A stretch of DNA of 6,295 nucleotides, from the NCBI GenBank assembly GCA_007128245.1, contig SKXU01000097.1, positions 1-6,295 of the forward strand, in the 5' to 3' direction. This DNA comes from Candidatus Woesearchaeota archaeon. GTDB lineage: Archaea; Nanobdellota; Nanobdellia; Woesearchaeales; SKIA01. Below, one piece after another: positions 1-4,311 of the stretch. The notes under the pieces are model-generated. The model saw nothing but the letters and a program-made list of their open reading frames with translations, had not been told where the DNA came from and did no database searches. Made by a program: the position numbers and the translations under genes. Each line of letters begins with the position of its first letter. Positions within the stretch are counted from its first letter, which is position 1.

Positions 1-2
1 AA

Positions 3-245
3 CGAGCAGCAGGCGTACCAGCAACTCGAGGAACACAAGTAGCTGGAGACGTAGTTGCAGGAGACAAAGTAACGATTGTCAACCAAGGAAAACAAGAACT
101 CTACGTTGCAAGCGTGGACGGAAAGAAATTCCACCCAATTGACAGCCACTTTGTTGAGCGCATGCCAAAAGAAAAACGCATCACCTTCAACAGCAAGGAA
201 GAAGCAATTAAGGCAGGCTACTCACCAAGTTCGCAAGTGCGCTAA
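3..245 (+). CDS. C-terminal end of a protein with a degenerate Ada-like module (5' partial)
   Basis: The reading frame is open from the left edge to the TAA at 243-245, giving 80 residues; the start lies outside the window. The first ~33 residues are a polar, Gly/Val-rich linker. From YVASVDGKKFHPIDSH onward the sequence follows the short Ada-type zinc-binding module common at the C-termini of archaeal and bacterial exported or nuclease-like proteins, in the family usually read as G-K-x-[FY]-H-x-x-D-C, then [KR]-[IM]-x-x-[EK]-x-R-I-x-F-x-[ST]-x-E-E-A-x-x-A-G-Y-x-P-C-x-x-C. Here the three expected cysteines are Ser (144-146), Ser (228-230) and Val (237-239), so metal binding through cysteines is lost although the fold pattern is kept. 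The rest of the protein is unseen, so its main function is unknown. The family match is from memory of the motif, not from a search. Confidence 0.75.
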   Translation, partial: RAAGVPATRGTQVAGDVVAGDKVTIVNQGKQELYVASVDGKKFHPIDSHFVERMPKEKRITFNSKEEAIKAGYSPSSQVR

Positions 246-248
246 ATA

Positions 249-266
249 TTTTTTTTTTTTTTTTTT
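249..266 (+). terminator. T18 run, oligo-T terminator of the upstream gene
   Basis: Eighteen uninterrupted T residues begin three bases after the TAA of the upstream gene. Archaeal RNA polymerase terminates at oligo-T in the non-template strand without needing a hairpin, and no hairpin is present. The run is far longer than the 5-8 T usually needed. On the other strand it is a poly-A tract just beyond the stop of the convergent gene, so it gives that gene no terminator. Confidence 0.7.
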
Positions 267-271
267 CATTC

Positions 272-1333
272 TCAAACCACAATAAGATGATATGTATTTG
301 ACGTATCCCACCCAGGATCCTCAGTGAATATCTGAAGATTCGCGCGATCAATCCAGATTTCCTCACCAGGACCCTGATTCATGTTCGCACCGAGCATCAC
401 ACCAGAAAATCGTGCGTGAGAAGTCGAGTAGTTACGAATCTCAGCAAACAAATACTCATTTACCCACACACGATACATACCATCAAGAGAACCATCTTGT
501 ATAGTACGGCCGCTATTTGGTTGTGAAGGATAGCGCACGTGCTGTCTAAGACGATGCCACTGCTCATCAAATAAGTCCTGTGCATGAACAGGCTCATACT
601 CCCACACCACACCTGCCATCACATCATTAGGAGTTCCAATCGCAAATCGGTTATCCCTTGTATTAATACGAATATCATGTCTTCCGGAAGCAACAAACTC
701 ACTTCCTGCGTGTCGAGTATTAATGAACTGCAACTTATAACTCGCACTTGACGTGCACCCCCACTCTAGTGGAGCGCTCACATTGAAGTTATCTGAAAAA
801 CGAAGCCATACCTCAACCCAGAGTTCAGTAACGTTCTCATCCAATAAACCACCCGTAAATGTTCGAGAAATATAGAAGTCAGAGCAACGATTATCCATAT
901 CTGTTCGATCAGGAAACGTATACCTAATATAATTCTCAAAAGAGGAATCAGGGTCTTGCGTGATTAACGAGATGAGAGGACTTACCGCGTCAGGATTGCT
1001 ACCAGCATACCAGTTATGTGGGTCCTCACGAAATTCTTGCGTGTCAGCATACAAGAAGAGCTCCTGCACTGCTGGGGCGACTTGAGGCGACTCAAGCGTC
1101 CACCGACGAGCATCAGAGCGAGGAACACCAAGATGAGAGGCAACAACAACCAGATCAAAAAGATCCACAGAGCCACTACCAGTGTAATCAGCACGCATGT
1201 CAAAATCAGCCCGACCCAAATTGTCAAGTACAAAAAACAAGTCGTCAAGACCCAGCAACTCGGAATCATATGAAACTACTGGAGGCACGAATATGCCACA
1301 CATCAGAAAGAAAATTAAGAGTTTTACACGCAT
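272..1333 (-). CDS. Secreted dockerin-like / concanavalin A-like lectin-fold protein
   Basis: 353 residues. An N-terminal signal peptide (residues 1-21; K4 then a hydrophobic stretch, probable cut after VVS) implies export. Residues 49-60, DYTGSGSVDLFD, form a dockerin/EF-hand-like calcium loop with D49, T51, S53, D57 and D60 at the ligand positions, followed by the helix LVVVASHLG. An earlier segment, residues 29-40 (LDDLFFVLDNLG), resembles that helix without a usable loop, so the first half of the dockerin pair is degenerate. Residues ~130-338 have the beta-sandwich pattern of ConA-like lectin/glucanase and polysaccharide-lyase-like proteins (ELWVEVWLRFSDNF; DEQWHRLRQHVRYP; DGMYRVWVNEYLFAE; GEEIWIDRANLQIF). 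Glycan binding or cleavage is an inference; I could not identify catalytic residues. The ATG at 1333 is supported by a TATA box about 26 bases upstream. Divergent from the nuclease gene, convergent with the gene to the left. Confidence 0.85.
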   Translation of the reverse strand: MRVKLLIFFLMCGIFVPPVVSYDSELLGLDDLFFVLDNLGRADFDMRADYTGSGSVDLFDLVVVASHLGVPRSDARRWTLESPQVAPAVQELFLYADTQEFREDPHNWYAGSNPDAVSPLISLITQDPDSSFENYIRYTFPDRTDMDNRCSDFYISRTFTGGLLDENVTELWVEVWLRFSDNFNVSAPLEWGCTSSASYKLQFINTRHAGSEFVASGRHDIRINTRDNRFAIGTPNDVMAGVVWEYEPVHAQDLFDEQWHRLRQHVRYPSQPNSGRTIQDGSLDGMYRVWVNEYLFAEIRNYSTSHARFSGVMLGANMNQGPGEEIWIDRANLQIFTEDPGWDTSNTYHLIVV

Positions 1334-1354
1334 GCCAGTCTATGCGCGCGCGAG

Positions 1355-1362
1355 TATAAAAA
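1355..1362 (-). promoter_or_regulatory. TATA box of the dockerin-like gene (leaderless)
   Basis: On the minus strand the sequence reads TTTTTATA, centred about 25.5 bases before the A of the ATG at 1333. In archaea transcription starts roughly 25 bases after the TATA centre, so the mRNA should begin at or next to the start codon. No Shine-Dalgarno motif lies in between, which fits. Confidence 0.6.
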
Positions 1363-1364
1363 AT

Positions 1365-1383
1365 GTGTGTGGAAAACACACAC
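1365..1383. repeat. Inverted repeat GTGTGTG-gaaaa-CACACAC
   Basis: Seven perfect base pairs (1365-1371 with 1377-1383) around a 5-base loop. It abuts the upstream (BRE) side of the dockerin-gene TATA box and lies in the divergent gap with the nuclease gene, so a transcription-factor operator is the natural reading. It could also be a chance purine/pyrimidine alternation. Confidence 0.45.
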
Positions 1384-1442
1384 TAGCGCCATCCACACAT
1401 GATCGCCGCGGACAGCGCGTGCTTTCACTGGACATCGAGCAG

Positions 1443-1476
1443 TAAATCATTTCAATTGCTAATTGCTTTCGCTTTC
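1443..1476 (+). promoter_or_regulatory. Weak promoter / leader of the nuclease gene with tandem short repeats
   Basis: TAAATCAT at 1443-1450 is a poor TATA-like box about 30 bases before the ATG at 1477, the best candidate seen. Between it and the start lie two abutting tandem repeats: AATTGCT twice (1454-1467) and GCTTTC twice (1465-1476), ending exactly at the ATG. There is no Shine-Dalgarno motif. The role of the repeats is unknown. Confidence 0.3.
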
Positions 1477-2181
1477 ATGCAACCAAAAAGGCGCATACGA
1501 GCGTTCATACGCACGCACCCAGAGTGCACATACGTCCAGATTAGGAACGCAACATCACTAAAGGTTGAGCGATACTATTCTTGTATGGAAGAAGCCTACT
1601 TTGATGCAGGAGTTCCTATTCCGGATAGATATAAGAAAAGAAATCGCGCTCAACAGCGCAAAGCAGTCACAGATTACATCAAATCAAACCCTGCTTGTAC
1701 AGTAACGGATATCAGAAAACATACAGGAGTGTGCATTCATAGAACTTTTGGAACTATTTCCAATGCATATCTTGCGGCAGGAAAAATTTATGCACCCAGA
1801 ACTCCAGAGAGCGGTGTTATGAGCTCTGAAGTGATCAAAAGGAGTCGAGAATTTGAGAAAACTATGTTGCTTGCGTTAGAAAAATATGGCGCTGTTCAAA
1901 AAAAGGTCTTTACTGGCCGAGGATTCGCTGATGGAATCCTTAGCGTACAAAATCAGCGCTTCGTAATTGAAATCAAAGACTTTCGCGCCTCAAACAACAT
2001 CACCCAAAGCCAGCTCAAACAACTCTTCTCTTACATGCAAGATCTTCGAATCAATACAGGAATTCTGATTTGTCCAGCAACCAGCATCCCAGGGAATAAA
2101 CAAAGGTATTTTTATAAAGACAACAAGACCATCCACATAGTAACTGAACAAGAAATTCGGGGCCATAGTTTAACCTGGTAA
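1477..2181 (+). CDS. Tandem HTH-like repeat protein with PD-(D/E)XK (RecB/Cas4-like) nuclease core
   Basis: 234 residues from the ATG at 1477. Residues 6-45 and 63-102 are two 40-residue repeats that align without gaps at 12 identities; both end in A-Y-x-x-A-G, like the DNA-binding homing-endonuclease-associated (HNH_repeat) units. A linker with charged helices (~112-140) leads to a nuclease core: G149-F-A-D152, E165-I-K167 and Q182-L-F-S-Y186, matching the GxxD / ExK / QxxxY motifs of RecB-family PD-(D/E)XK nucleases. The cysteines of Cas4 iron-sulfur clusters are absent. A metal-dependent DNA nuclease with sequence-reading repeats is inferred; substrate unknown. An upstream ATG at 1399 would add 26 residues without any family pattern and has no promoter, so 1477 is preferred. 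The last seven sense codons (from 2158) and stop lie inside the tRNA-Trp gene that follows; the TAA equals tRNA positions 20-22. Confidence 0.82.
   Translation: MQPKRRIRAFIRTHPECTYVQIRNATSLKVERYYSCMEEAYFDAGVPIPDRYKKRNRAQQRKAVTDYIKSNPACTVTDIRKHTGVCIHRTFGTISNAYLAAGKIYAPRTPESGVMSSEVIKRSREFEKTMLLALEKYGAVQKKVFTGRGFADGILSVQNQRFVIEIKDFRASNNITQSQLKQLFSYMQDLRINTGILICPATSIPGNKQRYFYKDNKTIHIVTEQEIRGHSLTW
1492..1611 (+). repeat. Protein repeat unit 1 (HTH-like, 40 residues)
   Basis: Codes for residues 6-45 of the nuclease. Shared with unit 2 at the same positions: I, P, C-T, I-R, T, R, A-Y, A-G. The pattern suggests a short helix-turn-helix ending in an A-G turn. Confidence 0.6.
1663..1782 (+). repeat. 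Protein repeat unit 2 (HTH-like, 40 residues)
   Basis: Codes for residues 63-102 of the nuclease. It is closer than unit 1 to the homing-endonuclease-associated repeat, with HRTFGTISNAYLAAG at its end resembling the FGS-x-x-x-A-x-x-x-A-G signature of that family. Confidence 0.6.
2111..2118 (+). promoter_or_regulatory. Candidate TATA box of tRNA-Trp, inside the nuclease CDS
   Basis: TTTATAAA, centred 44-45 bases before the mature tRNA 5' end, predicts a start near 2140 and a ~20-base 5' leader removable by RNase P. It lies within codons of the nuclease gene, so tRNA expression need not depend on the nuclease promoter. The match is on sequence alone. Confidence 0.45.
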
Positions 2182-2271
2182 AATGGCCGGCTCCAGAAGT
2201 GGAGTTCGGAGATCTTCGGATTGATGACCTAGAGACATCGGCAGCTGGGGGTTCAAATCCCTCTGGCCCCA
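2159..2271 (+). tRNA. trnW: tRNA-Trp (anticodon CCA), intron-containing
   Basis: A complete cloverleaf can be folded once 40 bases are removed. Acceptor GGGGCCA (2159-2165) pairs fully with TGGCCCC (2264-2270), discriminator A at 2271. U8 and A9 follow; the D-stem is GTTT/AAAT with loop AACCTGGTA holding A14, A15 and G18-G19. Anticodon stem GCCGG (2186-2190) pairs with TCGGC (2238-2242); loop CTCCAGA gives anticodon CCA (2193-2195). Variable loop AGCT supplies U48 to pair with A15. T-arm GGGGG-TTCAAAT-CCCTC (2247-2263). The mature length is 73 bases; CCA is not encoded. The 5' 23 bases are also the end of the upstream nuclease gene. No oligo-T tract directly follows. Confidence 0.93.
2197..2236 (+). 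other. tRNA-Trp intron (40 bases, position 37/38)
   Basis: Removal of these 40 bases restores the 7-base anticodon loop and a 5-bp stem; shifting by one base gives the same mature sequence. Position 37/38 is the usual archaeal intron site, cut by the tRNA splicing endonuclease at a bulge-helix-bulge. Symmetric bulges A-G^A (2195-2197) and A-C^A (2235-2237) can be drawn, but the central helix has only three pairs (C2191-G2234, U2192-A2233, C2193-G2232) plus a C-A mismatch, so the motif is relaxed. Inside sits GATC-TTCG-GATT (2211-2222), a 4-bp stem with a UUCG tetraloop. Confidence 0.8.
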
Positions 2272-2281
2272 GATAATAACA

Positions 2282-2312
2282 AGCAAGAAGCAGTAACCTT
2301 TATATTCTTGCT
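2282..2312. repeat. Inverted repeat AGCAAGAA / TTCTTGCT around the TATA box
   Basis: Eight perfect base pairs (2282-2289 with 2305-2312) separated by 15 bases. The spacer and right arm contain the TATA box of the next gene. It could be an operator for that gene or a 3' hairpin downstream of the tRNA. Confidence 0.4.
2299..2306 (+). promoter_or_regulatory. TATA box of the charged small protein gene (leaderless)
   Basis: TTTATATT is centred 26-27 bases before the ATG at 2329, the spacing expected for leaderless transcription, and this decides the start codon over the TTG at 2308. Confidence 0.6.
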
Positions 2313-2328
2313 GCGGACTGTACTTGAT

Positions 2329-2817
2329 ATGAGTCAACGCGACTTCAACCGAGAAATGGGCTCGTATCTTCGCGAGCGAAAAACAGCCGGTGACGGATTC
2401 TTCTCCAAGATGCGAAAGAAGATGCCTAAAGTGAGTTTCTCAAAGGAAGAAGAGGAAAAAGTTGTTCCTGATAGCGTCCCCAAAGAGCATGTTGAAATGG
2501 TACTGCGTGGTGAGCGCGTGCCCCAGCCTGAACCTGAAGAGGAATTTGAGCCGCGGCCTGCGAAGAAAAAGCCCTTTTGGCACCGATGGTTTTTTGTGGT
2601 TGAAGAAGTGTATGAAGAGCCAGCAGATGACGTTGACATGACTGTGCTTGAGAAAAAACCCCAAGGACGAGTGGATGACGACGTAAAGGAGATGCTACGC
2701 ACATGTGTGAAGTGGGTGAACATGCTTCCACCAGAAAAAATTCAAGAAATTAAGCGATCTGATGAGTACGTCGAGTTTAAGCGTTTGCTCGACAAGTATG
2801 GCTTGATTAAGAAATAA
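2329..2817 (+). CDS. Conserved-looking charged cytosolic protein, function unknown
   Basis: 162 residues; I do not recognise a named family. No signal peptide or membrane segment. Residues ~25-80 are dense in Lys, Glu and Pro (for example KEEEEK and PQPEPEEEFEP) and are probably disordered. Residues 81-97 are an aromatic patch, KKPFWHRWFFVVEEVYE, that could be a short docking helix or strand. Residues ~115-162 look like a compact helical domain (DDDVKEMLRTCVKWVNMLPP, then a helix ending in LLDKYGLIKK). The layout resembles a linker protein with a C-terminal helical domain. A TTG at 2308 would add seven residues, but the TATA box places transcription start at the ATG of 2329. It follows the tRNA on the same strand and converges with the YchF gene, with its own promoter and oligo-T terminator. 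Confidence 0.8.
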   Translation: MSQRDFNREMGSYLRERKTAGDGFFSKMRKKMPKVSFSKEEEEKVVPDSVPKEHVEMVLRGERVPQPEPEEEFEPRPAKKKPFWHRWFFVVEEVYEEPADDVDMTVLEKKPQGRVDDDVKEMLRTCVKWVNMLPPEKIQEIKRSDEYVEFKRLLDKYGLIKK

Positions 2818-2860
2818 GTTCTTTTGAGCTCTTTACAGGTATTTGTAGGTGTAAAAAGTC

Positions 2861-2871
2861 TTTTTTGTTTT
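2861..2871 (+). terminator. Oligo-T terminator after the charged protein gene
   Basis: TTTTTTGTTTT lies about 45 bases past the stop codon on the coding strand, with no stem needed, as is usual in archaea. Confidence 0.5.
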
Positions 2872-2876
2872 CGGTG

Positions 2877-2910
2877 ACAAGCGTTATCTGACCATTCGCG
2901 TTACGCTTGT
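2877..2910. repeat. Inverted repeat ACAAGCGT / ACGCTTGT in the convergent gap
   Basis: Eight perfect pairs (2877-2884 with 2903-2910) around an 18-base spacer, between the 3' ends of two convergent genes. It may form a 3' end stem for either transcript. Confidence 0.4.
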
Positions 2911-2921
2911 AGTAGTCATAT

Positions 2922-2940
2922 TTACTAATATGTTTAGTAA
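2922..2940. repeat. Hairpin TTACTAA-tatgt-TTAGTAA
   Basis: Seven perfect pairs (2922-2928 with 2934-2940) and a 5-base loop, about 33 bases beyond the YchF stop on its strand. A transcript-end hairpin for YchF is plausible; only a 5-base run that is oligo-U in that RNA (AAAAA on +, 2853-2857) follows much further on. Confidence 0.4.
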
Positions 2941-2972
2941 TTTATGTGTGTTGTGCAAACATTCTTCAGAAA

Positions 2973-4160
2973 CTACTTCCCACTGATAATCTCCACCACG
3001 TCTCGGTGCGAGAGCGGCTGGTCTTTTGCAATAGGAAGTTTTGTGCGCACATTGACTGCGCGAATAAAGTGTTTTGCAAAATCAGTGTGGAGTGAGCGCG
3101 CAAATTCAAGAGCCGTAGTTGCCGGCGGCATAAGAAAACAGTCAGGAAGGCGTCGACCTTGGCTGTCCTCGAGTTTTTTAGTTCCGCCAGGAAAAATCGC
3201 GATGTAGCCGAGCTTGTCAAGCACGGCAGCGTTCATCACGTCCTGCACGCCCGTGGAGCCGCGTTTAGCAAGAAACGACTGCATATATGCAAGCGCTGAC
3301 TTTTGCTTGTCTGAGAGCGATTCTGGCTGCTTAATGGTAAACGTAGCATCTCCTGGATAGTATTCGATAAGACCATGCTTTGCTGCTTCGCGCAGTGCAA
3401 GCTCAATTTCTCCTGAGCACGGGATGATGATGTGTTGTGGAAACTGCTCTTTGAGTCGCACATAGTTATTTTCTGCTGTGGGACGATCAATTTTATTTGC
3501 TGCAATCACCATCTTCTTTGTTTCTTTGCGCAGCGCCGTTGCTAGTGTGAGGAGTTGCTCCTCAGTCCACTCCATAGGGTTTTCTGGAAGGTCTTTTTTG
3601 GCGGACTTGATGTGGTCTTCTGTGACCCGCAATCCTGAGAGCTGCTCTGCCAAGGCTTTTGCCACATCACGTTTTTCTTGCTGTACTTTTCGCGCAAAGC
3701 GATCCCACCCTTTGTTAATGATTGAGAGATACCAGTAGTCAAGTTCTTTTTCAAGAAACTCCACGTCCTGTGCAGGGTCATAACTTCCCGGCTCCACGTC
3801 CTCTCCTTCTGCATTAACGCTCCCTGATGCGTCAATGACATGGATGAGGCCGTGTGCTTCGTTTAAGTCAGAAAGAAATGCTAATCCGCGTCCGCGACCC
3901 GTGTGCGCTCCTGGGACGAGGCCTGCGACGTCAATAAGCTCGAACGGAACATAACGGTTGTGGTCGTGACAAAACCCTGTTCTCGGGTTGCATTGCGTGT
4001 TTAGGTCTTTGTCGGCGCACGGAATCTTGACATGAGCAAAGCCCGTGTTTGGCTCGATAGTAGTGAACGGGTAGTTGGCAATGTCTACGTCCATCAATGT
4101 CGCTGCTTTGAAAAACGTGCTTTTTCCTGCTGATGGCTTTCCTACAAGGCCGATTTTCAT
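2973..4160 (-). CDS. ychF: YchF/Ygr210-type translation-associated GTPase/ATPase with TGS domain
   Basis: 395 residues, a full-length member of the Obg-related YchF family, archaeal Ygr210 branch. The P-loop GKPSAGKS is at residues 7-14, switch region YPFTTI at 30-35, G3 motif DVAGLVPGA at 77-85, NKID at 222-225 and an SGE turn at 249-251. Residues ~140-215 form the helical insert and ~318-393 the TGS domain (starting IAIFPGGTKK, ending VVEIISGK). NKID is a standard guanine-specificity motif, whereas bacterial YchF has a changed motif and prefers ATP, so GTP is likelier here. Cysteines at 48, 57 and 64, set between the switch and G3, are notable. The family binds ribosomes and affects translation fidelity and stress response. 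Cytosolic. The ATG at 4160 directly precedes the P-loop strand MKIGLVG, so the start is firm. Housekeeping; divergent from the surface operon. Confidence 0.96.
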   Translation of the reverse strand: MKIGLVGKPSAGKSTFFKAATLMDVDIANYPFTTIEPNTGFAHVKIPCADKDLNTQCNPRTGFCHDHNRYVPFELIDVAGLVPGAHTGRGRGLAFLSDLNEAHGLIHVIDASGSVNAEGEDVEPGSYDPAQDVEFLEKELDYWYLSIINKGWDRFARKVQQEKRDVAKALAEQLSGLRVTEDHIKSAKKDLPENPMEWTEEQLLTLATALRKETKKMVIAANKIDRPTAENNYVRLKEQFPQHIIIPCSGEIELALREAAKHGLIEYYPGDATFTIKQPESLSDKQKSALAYMQSFLAKRGSTGVQDVMNAAVLDKLGYIAIFPGGTKKLEDSQGRRLPDCFLMPPATTALEFARSLHTDFAKHFIRAVNVRTKLPIAKDQPLSHRDVVEIISGK

Positions 4161-4183
4161 GTGAAGGCAATTGGGGCGGCGTT

Positions 4184-4189
4184 GTTAAA
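4184..4189 (-). promoter_or_regulatory. Weak TATA-like box of the YchF gene
   Basis: The minus strand reads GTTAAA on +, i.e. TTTAAC, centred about 27 bases before the ATG at 4160, again suggesting a leaderless mRNA. A second, stronger AT-rich box (TTATATATAAAGG on the minus strand, 4226-4238) would give a ~46-base leader instead. Confidence 0.35.
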
Positions 4190-4195
4190 TCTTTT

Positions 4196-4211
4196 GAAAA
4201 GAATTCTTTTC
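4196..4211. repeat. Perfect 16-base palindrome GAAAAGAATTCTTTTC
   Basis: Two 8-base arms meet with no spacer. It lies 7 bases upstream of the YchF TATA-like box and in the shared gap with the Tfx-like operon, a good position for a dimeric regulator. Confidence 0.55.
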
Positions 4212-4257
4212 TGTATAGAAAGATACCTTTATATATAACATAAAATAGTTTTATTAC

Positions 4258-4280
4258 TAGTATGATTCGTATAAATACTA
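4258..4280 (+). promoter_or_regulatory. TATA box TATAAATA enclosed by an inverted repeat
   Basis: TATAAATA at 4270-4277 predicts a start near 4299, about 13 bases before the TTG of the Tfx-like gene. TAGTAT (4258-4263) and ATACTA (4275-4280) are perfect inverted arms around an 11-base spacer, so the right arm overlaps the TATA box. A factor bound there would block TBP, which suggests repression or autoregulation by the first gene (inference). A further AT-rich box, TTTATATATAA, is at 4228-4238. Confidence 0.5.
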
Positions 4281-4311
4281 CAGATAGAACAATCATTACA
4301 ACCAATATACA

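Noticed and set aside
76..285. 69-residue + frame over the left gene end
   Set aside because: Out of frame with the Ada-like module and ends in a poly-Phe run made by the T tract; a shadow.
1016..1359. Two + frames of 85 and 113 residues opposite the dockerin-like gene
   Set aside because: Low complexity (His/Gln-rich), no start signals, and opposite a gene with signal peptide and domain pattern.
1399..1476. Upstream ATG extending the nuclease by 26 residues
   Set aside because: The extension matches no repeat or family pattern and has no TATA box at the right distance; ATG at 1477 starts two residues before the first basic stretch.
2221..2227. C-box-like TTGATGA in the tRNA intron as part of a C/D guide RNA
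   Set aside because: No CUGA D box anywhere in the tRNA or intron, and 40 bases are too few for a C/D RNA.
2308..2328. TTG start adding seven residues to the charged protein
   Set aside because: The TATA box at 2299-2306 would place transcription start downstream of this TTG.
2334..2723. 129-residue Ser-rich minus-strand frame
   Set aside because: Antisense to the charged protein; its Ser runs mirror the Glu-rich stretch.
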